From Alicyclobacillus tolerans (GTDB lineage Bacteria; Bacillota; Bacilli; Alicyclobacillales; Alicyclobacillaceae): a DNA stretch of 64,000 nt. Made by a program: the position numbers and the translations under genes. Where the stretch lies: positions 310,001 to 374,000 of the forward strand of contig NZ_JAJFNK010000001.1 of assembly GCF_021739485.1 (NCBI RefSeq), written 5' to 3'. Shown here piece by piece: positions 1-9,239 of the stretch; the stretch's first letter is position 1; every line of letters begins with the position of its first letter. Under the pieces are notes generated by a model that worked only from the letters and a program-made list of their open reading frames with translations, ran no database searches and had not been told where the DNA came from.

Positions 1-509
1 AGTTCCAGTCGCCAGTGACCAATCAGAGAACGGACGAATACGGGCAGGACCTTGCAAAGTTCGGCGTGGACGTGATTAAGGTCGTAAAAAGCCAAATGCC
101 GGACAACATGCCGCTCATCGTGCGAGTTTCTGCAGTGGAGTACGTCGATGGCGGCTACGGACTGGATCACGTCATTGAGGTCTGTCGCCAGTACCAAAAC
201 GCGGGCGTCGACATGTTCCACGTCAGTTCCGGAGGAGAAGGAAAGCCAGGTGCCACGAGGCGGCCGGGGAACTACCCGGGTTATCAAGTCCCGTTTGCAC
301 GCGCCATTAAGGAAGCACTAGATGTGCCCGTGATTGCTGTGGGGATGTTGGAAGACTTCCAGTTAGCGGAGTCGGTCATTGGGAATGGCGATGCCGATCT
401 CGTTGCGATTGCCCGCGGCATGCTCCGAGACCCATATTGGGCGGTCCACGCGGCACAGGCGCTTGGCGAAACGCCAAACGTACCCGAACAGTACCGGCGG
501 GCTTTTTGA
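1..509 (+). CDS. NADH:flavin oxidoreductase / old yellow enzyme, C-terminal part (cut by window edge)
   Basis: The reading frame is open from the left edge (codons begin at base 3) and ends with TGA at 507-509, so only about the last 168 residues are present. The first readable residues, a Ser-Pro-x-x-Asn-x-Arg-Thr-Asp-Glu-Tyr-Gly block, are the family's conserved loop, so the GTG at 15 is not a real start. Later come a VRVSA strand, a YPGYQVPFA segment and an end with IARGMLRDPYWA, the FMN-phosphate region of YqjM/NamA-type ene-reductases. These cytoplasmic FMN enzymes reduce activated C=C bonds with NAD(P)H. The in vivo substrate cannot be told from sequence. A strong hairpin follows and separates it from the convergent purT. 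Confidence 0.88.
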   Translation, partial: FQSPVTNQRTDEYGQDLAKFGVDVIKVVKSQMPDNMPLIVRVSAVEYVDGGYGLDHVIEVCRQYQNAGVDMFHVSSGGEGKPGATRRPGNYPGYQVPFARAIKEALDVPVIAVGMLEDFQLAESVIGNGDADLVAIARGMLRDPYWAVHAAQALGETPNVPEQYRRAF

Positions 510-540
510 GTTTGAGGAAACCCTGTAACCCATGGCAATG

Positions 541-570
541 TGGCCGTGCGACGAGAAGTTCGCACGGCCA
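541..570. terminator. Bidirectional intrinsic terminator between convergent genes
   Basis: Perfect 11-bp stem TGGCCGTGCGA (541-551) with TCGCACGGCCA (560-570), 8-nt loop, followed on the plus strand by ACTGTTTT. It sits between the convergent oxidoreductase and purT stops. Confidence 0.75.
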
Positions 571-589
571 ACTGTTTTCAGAGACAGCC

Positions 590-1771
590 TCACAGGGGCA
601 TAATCTCTAAAAATCCAGCCGCTTGGTGAGCAGTGGCTCGAGCGGTTTCGATGCTTTCCGCCCCGCACAAAACGACCGCCATGCGCCTTCCGACGGTGGT
701 TTCGGGTTTGCCAAAGATTCGAACCTGTGTACGAGGAAGTGACAACGCCTTTTCGAGCCCCTCCACCCGGTACGGTTTCGCGGCGGAACGCGCTTTGATG
801 GCGTGACTGGCTCCGGGGGTAACCAATTCAATTTCCGGTATGGGCAAGCCGAGAATGGCCCGAACGTGTAAGGCGAACTCCGAGAGGTTCTGGGAAACTA
901 ACGTGACGAGACCTGTGTCGTGCGGACGTGGGGACACCTCACTGAAGTAAACCGTGTCTTTGGCCAAAAACAGTTCCACTCCAAAGACCCCGTAACCGCC
1001 TAGAGCATCGGTCACGGTCCGTGCGATGTCTTGCGCAGCAATCAGTTGGGCTGCACTCATGCCGTGAGGCTGCCAGGACTCAATGTAATCCCCGTCTTTT
1101 TGAATGTGGCCGATTGGCGGACAAAACAGGGTTCCAGAAGCCGTCCTGACGGTCAATAAGGTAATTTCCGATTCAAAATGTATAAATTCCTCGACAATGA
1201 CCCGCGTATTTTTCACGCGCCCGGACGTGGTGGCGTATTCCCACGCTTTCTCGGCGTCTGAAATGGAGTGGCATACGCTTTGTCCTTTTCCAGAAGAACT
1301 CATTAAGGGTTTGACGACGCAAGGAAGCCCAATGTTGCCGATGGCTTCGCGAAATTCGTCCAGGCTGTTTGCAAATGCGTACTTTGCGGTTGGGACTTTT
1401 AAATCCTCCGCGGCCAATCGCCGGATCCCTTCCCGATCCATCGTCAGGCGAGCCGCATTCGCCGTAGGCACGACGCGAACACCCTGTTTTTCGAGTTCGA
1501 CGAGGGCGCCGGTAGCAATGGCTTCGATTTCTGGGACCACCAAGTCAGGCTGCTGTTCGAGGATGAGTTTCGACAGTGCTTCGGGGTTGGTCATATCGAT
1601 AACCTGCGAATGGTGGGCTACCTGCATGGCAGGGGCGTTCGGATAGCGATCGACGGCGATCGTTTCGATGCCGAGACGCTGCGCTTCGATGACGACTTCC
1701 TTGCCCAATTCACCGGAACCTAGCAGCATGATTCTCTTCGCCTGAGATGAAAGCGGCGGACCGTATGACAT
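590..1771 (-). CDS. purT: Formate-dependent phosphoribosylglycinamide formyltransferase (GAR transformylase 2)
   Basis: The product makes formyl-GAR from GAR, formate and ATP in purine synthesis. It is cytoplasmic and independent of 10-formyl-THF. The 393-residue length matches the family (about 392). The N-terminus has the ATP-grasp pre-domain signature [13 protein letters not shown], then VPEIEAIAT, the phosphate loop [11 protein letters not shown] and the metal-binding stretch [24 protein letters not shown] place the start at ATG 1769-1771 because GGAGGAG lies just upstream. An in-frame ATG at 1831 would add 20 residues without a good ribosome binding site. The gene stands alone on the minus strand, apart from any other pur gene. 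No purine riboswitch is apparent in the 180 bp upstream. Confidence 0.95.
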   Translation of the reverse strand: MSYGPPLSSQAKRIMLLGSGELGKEVVIEAQRLGIETIAVDRYPNAPAMQVAHHSQVIDMTNPEALSKLILEQQPDLVVPEIEAIATGALVELEKQGVRVVPTANAARLTMDREGIRRLAAEDLKVPTAKYAFANSLDEFREAIGNIGLPCVVKPLMSSSGKGQSVCHSISDAEKAWEYATTSGRVKNTRVIVEEFIHFESEITLLTVRTASGTLFCPPIGHIQKDGDYIESWQPHGMSAAQLIAAQDIARTVTDALGGYGVFGVELFLAKDTVYFSEVSPRPHDTGLVTLVSQNLSEFALHVRAILGLPIPEIELVTPGASHAIKARSAAKPYRVEGLEKALSLPRTQVRIFGKPETTVGRRMAVVLCGAESIETARATAHQAAGFLEIMPL

Positions 1772-1950
1772 TTTTTCTCCTCCAACAGTTGGTATAGTTA
1801 TTCTCAATTCGCGATCCTCAATGGAGTTCATTGTAACTTACTGCGCCGAACAAAAACACGCGTACGACGCAAACAGCCGGTTTTATGTAACATGGGACTC
1901 ATAGGGCTCATGCGGTGAGAAACATTTTTTAGTAAAGGTGGGGACGATTT

Positions 1951-2727
1951 ATGGATGTAATGGACCTTTCCGGCATTCGCGCCCTAGTCACGGGTGCTTC
2001 CAGCGGGCTGGGACTCGCGATGGCCGAAGCTTTGTTGAAGGCGGGAGCATCTGTGGCCATGGCTTCCCGGCCCGGTTCAAAACTGGACGAGCAAGTGGCG
2101 CGATTAGCGGATTCCGGGTACGATGCCCACAGATTGGAACTCGACGTTCGTTCTGAAGCGTCTGTTGAGAAAGCGGTTCGATGGGTACGAGAGTCATGGG
2201 GGAGATTAGACGTGCTCGTCAACAATGCGGGGATTGGGATGCGCACCGTCAATCCTCGCTTTATGGTCGAGCCAAAGCCGTTTTACGAGGTGAGTCCCGC
2301 AGGGTTTCGGGACCTTGTGGAAACGAACCTCACGGGGTACTTCCTGGTTTCGCGCGGATTCGCGCCCATGATGGTCGAGCAAAAGCGAGGGAAAATCGTC
2401 AACATTTCGATGAATCACGAAACGATGAAGCGTAAGGGTTTTGTGCCTTACGGACCCTCTCGCGCAGGCGCGGAGTCTTTATCGTACATCATGGCCGAAG
2501 ACTTGATCCCGTACGGTGTTACGGTCAACATGCTGCTTCCTGGCGGTGCGACCGAAACGGGGATGATCCCGGAAGAGTTAAAAGGCCAATTGAATCTCCC
2601 GCTGTTAAGTCCAAGTGTCATGGCGGAGCCCATCGTGTTTTTGGCCTCAAGCCGTTCCGACGGAATGACCGGCCAACGCCTCATCGCCACAGAGTTTTCC
2701 GAATGGGTTGCGTCCCGGTTTGCTTGA
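1951..2727 (+). CDS. Short-chain dehydrogenase/reductase with atypical catalytic residues
   Basis: A 258-residue Rossmann-fold SDR. The cofactor motif TGASSGLG (about residues 14-21) and the NNAG motif are intact, and the C-terminal half has the usual NMLLPGGATET substrate/cofactor loop. The catalytic region is unusual. The normal Tyr-x-x-x-Lys is Tyr-Gly-Pro-Ser-Arg, and by its 13-residue spacing to that Tyr the usual catalytic Ser position is Met (segment NISMNHET). Similar MNHET/YGPSR sequences are, from memory, a recognisable SDR subgroup, so this is probably a family trait and not decay. The substrate is unknown. RBS AAAGGTGGGG precedes ATG 1951. It is a single-gene unit between purT (divergent) and the YyaL-like gene. 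Confidence 0.85.
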   Translation: MDVMDLSGIRALVTGASSGLGLAMAEALLKAGASVAMASRPGSKLDEQVARLADSGYDAHRLELDVRSEASVEKAVRWVRESWGRLDVLVNNAGIGMRTVNPRFMVEPKPFYEVSPAGFRDLVETNLTGYFLVSRGFAPMMVEQKRGKIVNISMNHETMKRKGFVPYGPSRAGAESLSYIMAEDLIPYGVTVNMLLPGGATETGMIPEELKGQLNLPLLSPSVMAEPIVFLASSRSDGMTGQRLIATEFSEWVASRFA

Positions 2728-2894
2728 GCTTGACCGGGGCGACCGACATGGTTCATTGGGACGAACATGCTTCATTGGGCTTTCGGCTATAATGTTAGCA
2801 AGGCAATAGTCCCTGCCAGTGTAGGTACTGCGCGGCCATGTACGAGAGCGGAGCGCGCAAGAGACCGCGCGACACGTCTAAAGGGGGTATCAAG
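2728..2894 (+). promoter_or_regulatory. Leader region of the YyaL-family gene
   Basis: A perfect -10 hexamer TATAAT lies at 2788-2793. I find no convincing -35 at 17 bp. The element TTCATTGGG occurs twice just upstream (around 2752 and 2771). AAAGGGGGT at 2880-2888 is the ribosome binding site for TTG 2895. The roughly 95-nt leader is GC-rich. Confidence 0.4.
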
Positions 2895-5177
2895 TTGGCT
2901 TCGAATGATCAAAGCAAACCCGCTAATCGCCTGATTCACGAGAAGAGTCCGTATCTTTTGCAACACGCATACAATCCGGTGGACTGGTTCCCATGGGGGC
3001 CGGAAGCCTTCCAAAAGGCGCAAAGAGAGGCCAAACCCATCTTCTTGTCTATCGGCTATTCGTAGCCCTGCGGGGCTGCGAATGGCACTTATTATAAAAG
3101 CTTAGGTTAACTGTCGACTTGTCATTGGTGTCATGTGATGGAACGGGAATCGTTTGAGGACGAGCAAGTGTCCAAGTTGATGAACGAGCACTATGTCGCA
3201 ATTAAGGTCGACCGGGAAGAACGCCCGGATGTGGACCAAATTTATATGACGGTTTGCCAGGCCATGACCGGTCAAGGGGGGTGGCCGTTAACCATTGTGA
3301 TGACTCCCGATCAAAAGCCGTTTTTTGCGGGGACGTATTTTCCCAAGGAGACGCGTTTTGGCCGCATGGGTCTGATGGAAGTCTTACATGAGATCGCGGG
3401 GAAGTGGGCGGCAGACCGTTCTCGCATTGAAGCGTCCGGAGAGGAGATCGCGTTTCACATCAAACAGGGATTGGCGCAAACCGATTCGGGCCAAGCCGAC
3501 CCTCGGCTGATCGAGCAAGCCGCCGCCAATTTCTCGGAACAGTTTGACGGCGAATACGGTGGATTTGGCGCGGCTCCCAAGTTTCCGACGCCGCACAACC
3601 TGATGTTTTTGCTGCGATACAGTCGTCAAACGAAGAGTGAACAGGCATTGGGGATGGTCGAGAAGACCCTTGACAGCATGGCTCGAGGGGGCATTTACGA
3701 TCACGTTGGTTTTGGGTTCGCCCGCTATTCCACAGACCGGAAATGGCTGATTCCCCACTTTGAAAAGATGCTGTACGACAACGCGCTGCTCGCCATGGCT
3801 TATACAGAAGCGTATCAGAGCACCAGAAAAGAGAGCTATAAGCGGATTGTTGAAGACGTGTTGAGCTATGTCCTGCGCGATATGACCGACCCGGATGGAG
3901 GATTTTACTGCGCCGAAGACGCAGACTCCGAAGGGGTAGAGGGAAAGTTTTACGTTTGGACACAAGACGAGGTCAAGCAGGTGTTGGGCGAGGCCGACGG
4001 GGACCTTTACTGCCGGTGTTACCATGTTAGTGAATTTGGCAACTTCGAGGGGTTTAACATTCCCAACCTGATTGAACAAAACACCGCTGAATTCGCCATG
4101 GACGCAGGACTTGACCCCAAAGTGTGGGAAGAAAAGGTGCGGGAACTCAACGCCAAGCTGTTCCAACACCGGGAGCACCGAGTTCATCCACACAAAGACG
4201 ACAAGGTTCTGACTGCCTGGAACGGGCTGATGATCGCGTCGCTGGCCATTGCGGGACGCGCGTTTCAACGCGATCGCTACATCGATGCCGCCAAGCGAGC
4301 GGTGCGGTTCATCAACGAACGGTTAACCCGGGAAGATGGGCGTCTGATGGCGAGGTACCGGCAAGGAGAGGCGGCCCACCTCGGGTATGTAGACGACTAC
4401 GCCTTTCTCATTTGGGGATTGATTGAGTTGTACGAGGCGACCTTTTTGCCCCGGTACTTAGCTCGTGCCATCGAACTCCAAGAGCAAATGATGGATTTGT
4501 TTTGGGACGCGAAAAGCGGCGGGTTTTTCTTCTACGGGAACGACGGGGAGAACCTGATTGCGCGGCCTAAGGAAATTTACGACGGCGCGATGCCCTCCGG
4601 AAATTCGGTTGCAGCCTTGAACCTCCTGCGACTTGCCCGGTTGACAGGCCAGGTTGATTTCGAGGAAAACGCCATGCGACTGATTTCGGCCTTTGCCGGT
4701 CAAGTCGAAAAGTACCCCGCTGGCTACAGCTTCTTCCTGATGGCGCTGCAGTTTGCGTTCGGAGCAACGCGTGAACTCGTGATTTCAGGAAGTCCACTGT
4801 GGGATAGTACTCGAAGCCTGATTGCGCGGATTCAAGAGCGATACCTTCCGGATGCGGTCGTTATTTTCCACCCCGAAGCATCGGAACCGCCCGAAGCGCC
4901 CGAAGCGCCAACGGATGAAAGTGAACCGGCCCCACATTTCAGCGGGACGGGGGCGTTGTCCACAGAGGACTCATCGAAGATTGAGCAGTTGTCTCGGTTC
5001 GAGGAGTTGTCTCAGATCGATGCGTTTTCCATCGAGGAGTTGGCTGGGTTTACACGGGGGCAGGTCAGCGTCAAAGGCCAGGCGACGCTCTATATTTGCG
5101 AGAATTTTGCCTGCAAATTGCCCATTACGGATTTGAAGGAGGCACTGGCCCAACTTGAAGCGGGGCCTGGGAAGTGA
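2895..5177 (+). CDS. YyaL/SPATA20-family thioredoxin-domain protein (DUF255), interrupted by a stop-containing 54-nt segment
   Basis: Two collinear parts in the same frame. Codons 1-56 (TTG 2895 to TCG 3060-3062) give the family N-terminus, including [14 protein letters not shown] and [10 protein letters not shown], then stop at TAG 3063. The protein resumes at ACT 3117 with [13 protein letters not shown] and runs 686 residues to TGA 5177. The thioredoxin-like CxxC, the glycosidase-like (alpha/alpha barrel) domain with [15 protein letters not shown], and MPSGNSVAA are all present. Joined length is about 742 residues against roughly 690 for YyaL. The excess is a Pro/Glu/Ser-rich linker near the C-terminus. 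The 54-nt insert holds two in-frame stops (TAG 3063, TAA 3108), so readthrough alone cannot join the parts. Restarting at ATG 3138 would lose the CxxC and has no good RBS. Either a programmed bypass or a pseudogene; the intact downstream frame favours expression. Confidence 0.8.
3055..3116 (+). other. Candidate translational bypass element (takeoff hairpin, gap, landing codon)
   Basis: Seen directly: takeoff-type codon TCG 3060-3062 is followed at once by TAG. Bases 3055-3068 pair with 3073-3086 to form a 14-bp stem (12 Watson-Crick pairs, 2 G-U) closed by C and G around a TGCG tetraloop. The stem contains both the TCG and the TAG. It is followed by an AT-rich, apparently unstructured stretch (3087-3103), AGG at 3104-3106 and a second TCG at 3114-3116, seven bases on, where the conserved protein sequence resumes with Thr-Cys. 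Phage T4 gene 60 is known to use matched GGA codons, a UAG after takeoff, a UUCG-capped hairpin, a 50-nt gap and an SD-like GAG before landing. Function here is inferred. Confidence 0.55.
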
Positions 5178-5276
5178 GCTTCGACCCTGTATAAGACAAC
5201 GTATAATTCGCATAAATTTGACTATATTACTGACTAGATGGCAGCGGGATCGAAAAACCACAGAGGGTGGGAATGA

Positions 5277-5507
5277 ATGGGCGTCAAGTTTGTTCGCGTT
5301 AGAAAAGATTGGCGTGGAAACATCACGCATCTTTTGACCAACTCCGGGGAAGTCGTTGGTATTGATGAAGCTCGGGTCATGGCGTTAACGGGAGAGGTGG
5401 ACTCGCTGACGGACCTGCACGCGGATGGCACTTGGGAAATTGACGGATTGGCAGGTACGGGTGGTCATCGTGAAGGGCACAATTTGGACCAGTTGCCTGA
5501 ATTTTAA
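5277..5507 (+). CDS. Small DUF3892-like protein
   Basis: A 76-residue protein with no signal or membrane segment. The N-terminal pattern (V-x-V-R-K-D-x-x-G-x-I-T-x-L-x-T-x-x-G-E-V) followed by an acidic helix with IDEARVMA is the pattern of DUF3892 proteins of Bacillus and relatives, whose function is unknown. The second half is Gly/His/Asp-rich and looks disordered. GGTGGG lies upstream of ATG 5277. It is separate from the preceding YyaL-like gene by 99 bp and followed by a strong hairpin, so it is probably monocistronic. Confidence 0.7.
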   Translation: MGVKFVRVRKDWRGNITHLLTNSGEVVGIDEARVMALTGEVDSLTDLHADGTWEIDGLAGTGGHREGHNLDQLPEF

Positions 5508-5532
5508 CGACGCGTAATGTGTGGAATGGCTA

Positions 5533-5578
5533 GGGGCTGTCTCAAAGCCGTCGAGAACGATCGGCTGGAGACAGCCCC
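5533..5578 (+). terminator. Strong hairpin after the DUF3892-like gene
   Basis: GGGGCTGTCTC (5533-5543) pairs perfectly with GAGACAGCCCC (5568-5578). An inner stem AGCCG/CGGCT (5546-5550, 5562-5566) lies inside. There is no U-run after it, so termination efficiency is uncertain. Confidence 0.6.
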
Positions 5579-5675
5579 ATTGGTGTTTCAAGCGCAAGAG
5601 ACCTTTCTTAGACGTCTTTTGTGCAGGTCTTGTCCACCACTATCCATGACGCCATCCGTGATTACACATCCGTTA

Positions 5676-6581
5676 TTACAAAGGAAGCCATACCCCGACA
5701 ACCAGTGCTGCGAACATCAAAGTACCAAAGCGAAACAACAACACGGCCGTTCCTTTGACGGCAGGGTGCAGTTTACTGGGTTCGCTGAAGCGGAAAAAGA
5801 GTTTGGTGACGTAGGTGGCTGTAGGAACTGTGAGCAACACCACCAGTGCCCAAGGTGTAAGGACTTGGGCCGCAATGAGCGCCAACACCACGACGTAGGT
5901 CAATGCGAAAACGGAGGCAAACAAAACCCGCCCCCACTGACGGCCCAGCAAAATGGCTACGGTTCGCCGACCGCCGAGCTTGTCCTGGTCCATGTCGCGG
6001 ATGTTGTTACCCAGTAAGATGGCCCCAATCAGAAGGCCAATGGGGATGGATACAAAAATTGCACGGCCGGTTACTTGACTCGTCTGGATATAGTAGGCCA
6101 ACAGTACAATGACCGGACCCATGGCAATAGACGCCGCTAATTCGCCAAACGGTGTATAAGCCAGAGGCTTGGGACCTCCGGAATAAAAGTACGCAACGGC
6201 CAGACAGGCGATACCGACGACCGCGATCCACCAGGTCGTAGAAACGCAGATGTAAACGCCGAGCACAACGGAAATCGCGATGAAAGTCCAGGCCGTCAAG
6301 AGGACCTTGCCTGGGGAAATGCCGTCGTGGACAATCGTTCCGGCGATTCCCACCATTTCCTTGGTATCGAGACCACGTTTGTAATCGAAGTACTCGTTAA
6401 ACATGTTGGTTGCTGCCTGAATCAGGATGGACGCGATCAAAAAGCTGAAAAAGAGTCCGAAATGAAAATGACGTCGGTTTACGGCGAGTCCGCTGCCAAC
6501 AAGGACTGGGACAATGGAAGCCGTAAGTGTAAACGGGCGCAAAAGGCGCCACGCAACGCCGATTCGCTGTCGAAAGTTCAT
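5676..6581 (-). CDS. menA: 1,4-dihydroxy-2-naphthoate polyprenyltransferase
   Basis: An integral membrane prenyltransferase of about 301 residues that attaches the polyprenyl chain to DHNA, giving demethylmenaquinone. It shows the UbiA-family Mg-diphosphate motif [11 protein letters not shown] (residues 62-72: N62, D66, D72) and a second acidic loop [16 protein letters not shown]. Eight or nine hydrophobic segments are visible. Start ATG 6579-6581 is chosen because GGAGGG lies at good spacing; an in-frame ATG 30 bp upstream has no RBS. It is divergent from menB across about 200 bp, so the men genes are expressed from both sides of one intergenic region. Confidence 0.95.
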   Translation of the reverse strand: MNFRQRIGVAWRLLRPFTLTASIVPVLVGSGLAVNRRHFHFGLFFSFLIASILIQAATNMFNEYFDYKRGLDTKEMVGIAGTIVHDGISPGKVLLTAWTFIAISVVLGVYICVSTTWWIAVVGIACLAVAYFYSGGPKPLAYTPFGELAASIAMGPVIVLLAYYIQTSQVTGRAIFVSIPIGLLIGAILLGNNIRDMDQDKLGGRRTVAILLGRQWGRVLFASVFALTYVVVLALIAAQVLTPWALVVLLTVPTATYVTKLFFRFSEPSKLHPAVKGTAVLLFRFGTLMFAALVVGVWLPL

Positions 6582-6788
6582 GCAACAACCCTCCTTCCCT
6601 CGATCCATCATGATAGCAAAAGGTGGGGTATTCCGGCAATAAGTATTTTCCTACCAAATTGGGTTTTCTTTTCGTCCAACTGGCAGTTTGCTATACTGAT
6701 CTTGTTTAGGTTGCTCGCCAGTTATGCGGACGCAACCGCATCACTCACAACGAATCACTTTGAATGTCCGAACATGGGAGGTCGAACG
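6582..6788. promoter_or_regulatory. Divergent menA / menB promoter region
   Basis: For the plus strand a TATACT hexamer (6692-6697) is the best -10 candidate. No clear -35 lies 17 bp upstream. GGGAGGT before GTG 6789 is the menB ribosome binding site. I see no riboswitch or clear operator. Confidence 0.35.
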
Positions 6789-7607
6789 GTGTCTGTACAA
6801 TGGGAACGAGTCAAAGACTACCAGGATATTATTTATGAAAAGGCGGAGGGCATTGCAAAAATTACCATAAATCGTCCTGAGGTACATAACGCATTCCGGC
6901 CAGAAACCGTCATGGAACTGATTGATGCGTTCAATTTGGTTCGCGATGACGCATCTGTAGGGGTTGTCTTATTCACTGGGCAAGGCGACAAGGCGTTTTG
7001 TTCCGGCGGTGACCAAAGAGTCCGCGGACACGGCGGGTACGTCGGCAGCGATGAGGTGCCGCGTTTGAACGTGTTGGATTTGCAAAGGCAGATTAAGGCT
7101 TTGCCGAAACCGGTCATCGCTGTGGTTGCCGGTTACGCGATTGGCGGCGGACACGTACTGCACTTGGTATGCGATTTGACGATTGCTGCGGATAACGCGG
7201 TATTTGGTCAGACCGGCCCGAAAGTCGGGAGTTTCGACGCCGGGTACGGGGCAACTTTGCTCGCGAGAACGGTCGGACACAAAAAGGCGAAGGAAATCTG
7301 GTATTTGTGCCGGCAATATTCCGCCCAACAGGCGTTGGACATGGGCCTGGTCAACACCGTTGTACCGCTGGAACGTCTCCAGGATGAAGCGGTTCAATGG
7401 GCTAGAGAGATCCTTGAAAAGAGCCCTATTGCCATCCGCTTCTTAAAAATGGCATTTAACGCAGAAACGGACGGATTGGCTGGCATTCAGCAGTTGGCCG
7501 GCGATGCAACCATGTTGTACTACATGACTGAAGAGGCCAAAGAAGGGAAAAACGCGTTTTTGGAAAAGCGTAAACCCGACTTTGGGAAGTTTCCTCGTTT
7601 GCCGTAG
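6789..7607 (+). CDS. menB: 1,4-dihydroxy-2-naphthoyl-CoA synthase
   Basis: A 272-residue crotonase-fold enzyme that ring-closes O-succinylbenzoyl-CoA to DHNA-CoA. The oxyanion-hole segment SGGDQRVRG (about 72-80) and the VGSFDAGYG loop are MenB-specific, which separates it from ordinary enoyl-CoA hydratases. The C-terminus [11 protein letters not shown] is also characteristic of MenB. The open frame reaches far upstream (to about 6327), but that part overlaps menA on the other strand. GTG 6789 has GGGAGGT just upstream and gives the family length (B. subtilis 271). It is the first gene of the plus-strand men run. Confidence 0.96.
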   Translation: MSVQWERVKDYQDIIYEKAEGIAKITINRPEVHNAFRPETVMELIDAFNLVRDDASVGVVLFTGQGDKAFCSGGDQRVRGHGGYVGSDEVPRLNVLDLQRQIKALPKPVIAVVAGYAIGGGHVLHLVCDLTIAADNAVFGQTGPKVGSFDAGYGATLLARTVGHKKAKEIWYLCRQYSAQQALDMGLVNTVVPLERLQDEAVQWAREILEKSPIAIRFLKMAFNAETDGLAGIQQLAGDATMLYYMTEEAKEGKNAFLEKRKPDFGKFPRLP

Positions 7608-7635
7608 TTTGCTTTGGTGATCCCAACGAGAACAA

Positions 7636-7666
7636 CGAGGCCCCTGTTCGAAAGGACTGGGGCTCG
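7636..7666 (+). other. Intercistronic hairpin between menB and menE
   Basis: CGAGGCCCC (7636-7644) pairs with GGGGCTCG (7659-7666), one bulged G. No U-run follows, so it is more likely an mRNA-stability or partial attenuation element than a terminator. Confidence 0.35.
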
Positions 7667-7712
7667 TGTGTGTCAAGGTGGAGTGAGTTGCAATGTGGAG
7701 TGAATTGAGTTG

Positions 7713-9239
7713 ATGGAAACAGCTTTTGCAGCGACAGGCACCGCGGCGTCGCGTATGCCGGACTGGTTGCAGCGACGGGCCGCGGATTGCGGGAAGGTTT
7801 TGGCGTTTGAAGGCATCGTCGAAGGCGAGAAAACGGAATACACTTATCAGGAATTGTACGAACAGGCGCTGCACTTGGCGAGCGGACTCGAGCAAATGGG
7901 TGTCCAGGCTGGACAGCGGGTGGCCGTGCTCGTCCGACCCGGGGCCCTGTTTATTCGATTGGTACACGCCTTGATCCAAATGAAGGCCGTCATCGTGCCG
8001 CTGAACTGGCGTTTGAGTCCGGAGGAAATGGCTTGGCAAGTCCGGGATGCGGATGTTCAAGTTCTTGTGGCCGATGCATCCATGCGCGCCGTGGCGGCAG
8101 AGGTCCGCAATGCAGCCGCATACGACCTTTTGACACCGGAATTAGAGACCCTGTTTTCAAATCGTCTACCCACATGGTGGGAACGGCCAAGGCAGATTCA
8201 TTTGAACGAAGTTCTCGCCATTATCTATACTTCTGGAACCACAGGTCATCCAAAAGGCACTCTGTTGACGTACGGAAACTTTTTTTGGTCTGCCATGGCT
8301 TCCGCGTTGCAGTTGGAATTGCACAAGGGGGACAAATGGTTGGCGCCCATGCCGCTGTTTCACGTTGGCGGTTTGTCTGTGCTCATTCGCAGTGTCATTT
8401 ACGGGACGACGGCGGTCATTCAGGACAAATTTGACTCAGAACTCGTGAATCAAACCTTAGACCAAGGTCAGATTGCGCTGCTGTCGGTGGTTCCAACGAT
8501 GCTGGCGCGCATGGTGGAACACCGTCGGCACGGTTATCCGGAACGTTTGCGCTGCATTTTGCTCGGGGGCAGTGGAGCCCCAAAGCCGCTGTTGGAGTCT
8601 TGCGTGCAATTGGGCATTCCCGTCGCCCAAAGCTATGGGCTTACAGAGGCCTGTTCGCAGGTCGCGACCCTTTCTCCGGAGGATGGGCTGAAAAAGCTGG
8701 GTTCTTCTGGGCGGCCTCTGTTTCCAACCGAGATCGCCATTTTCCAAGGGGAAGCGATTGTGGGCGCCGACGAAATCGGAGAAATCGGGGTTCGCGGACC
8801 GACGGTGACACCGGGGTATCTCAACCGCCCAGAAGTCAATCGGACCGTTTTTCAGGATGGATGGTTCCGGACGGGGGATATCGGGTATTTGGATGAGGCA
8901 GGGTACTTGTATGTCTTGGACCGCAGGAACGACTTGATTGTGTCCGGCGGGGAAAATGTATATCCAGCGGAGATTGAATCGGTTATCTCGGCACACGAGG
9001 CTGTTGCCGAAGTCGGTGTGGCCGGGATGGACGACGAGGTGTGGGGGCAAGTGCCTGTCGCGTTTGTCCGTCTCAAAAGCGGACAAACCGCCACTGTTGA
9101 GGAACTAATGGCCTTTGTTGAACCGCGTTTGGCGAAGTACAAAGTCCCGAAGCAGATTCACTTCGTCGAGCCACCGCTGCCTCGGAACGCCTCTGGGAAA
9201 CTATTGAGAAGGAACTTGAGAACATGGTTAAGCCATTGA
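7713..9239 (+). CDS. menE: O-succinylbenzoate-CoA ligase
   Basis: An ANL-superfamily enzyme of 508 residues that activates O-succinylbenzoate with ATP and CoA. The P-loop YTSGTTGHPKG lies near residues 172-182, the RTGDIGYLD motif near 386, the hinge DRRNDLIVSGGENVYPAEIE near 404, and the catalytic Lys in NASGK near 495. ANL members are broad, but its place between menB and menF fixes the role. GGAG at 7697-7700 fits either TTG 7710 or ATG 7713; I use ATG. The 3' end overlaps menF by 16 bp, implying translational coupling. Confidence 0.93.
   Translation: METAFAATGTAASRMPDWLQRRAADCGKVLAFEGIVEGEKTEYTYQELYEQALHLASGLEQMGVQAGQRVAVLVRPGALFIRLVHALIQMKAVIVPLNWRLSPEEMAWQVRDADVQVLVADASMRAVAAEVRNAAAYDLLTPELETLFSNRLPTWWERPRQIHLNEVLAIIYTSGTTGHPKGTLLTYGNFFWSAMASALQLELHKGDKWLAPMPLFHVGGLSVLIRSVIYGTTAVIQDKFDSELVNQTLDQGQIALLSVVPTMLARMVEHRRHGYPERLRCILLGGSGAPKPLLESCVQLGIPVAQSYGLTEACSQVATLSPEDGLKKLGSSGRPLFPTEIAIFQGEAIVGADEIGEIGVRGPTVTPGYLNRPEVNRTVFQDGWFRTGDIGYLDEAGYLYVLDRRNDLIVSGGENVYPAEIESVISAHEAVAEVGVAGMDDEVWGQVPVAFVRLKSGQTATVEELMAFVEPRLAKYKVPKQIHFVEPPLPRNASGKLLRRNLRTWLSH

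Noticed and set aside
3063..3116. Simple stop-codon readthrough or selenocysteine insertion in the YyaL-like gene
   Set aside because: The segment has two in-frame stops (TAG and TAA), and translating it would insert 18 residues into a highly conserved junction. Selenocysteine uses TGA, which is not present.
3135..5177. Independent gene starting at ATG 3138 after the YyaL interruption
   Set aside because: There is no good RBS, and this start would remove the Thr-Cys-His-Trp-Cys active site that is conserved and correctly in frame just upstream.
5533..5578. IS element end suggested by GGGGCTGTCTC
   Set aside because: No transposase remnant or second terminal repeat. The arms pair as a hairpin with an inner stem, which fits a terminator-like structure.
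6327..6788. N-terminal extension of menB
   Set aside because: It overlaps menA on the other strand and has no crotonase-like sequence. GTG 6789 has a good RBS and gives the correct length.
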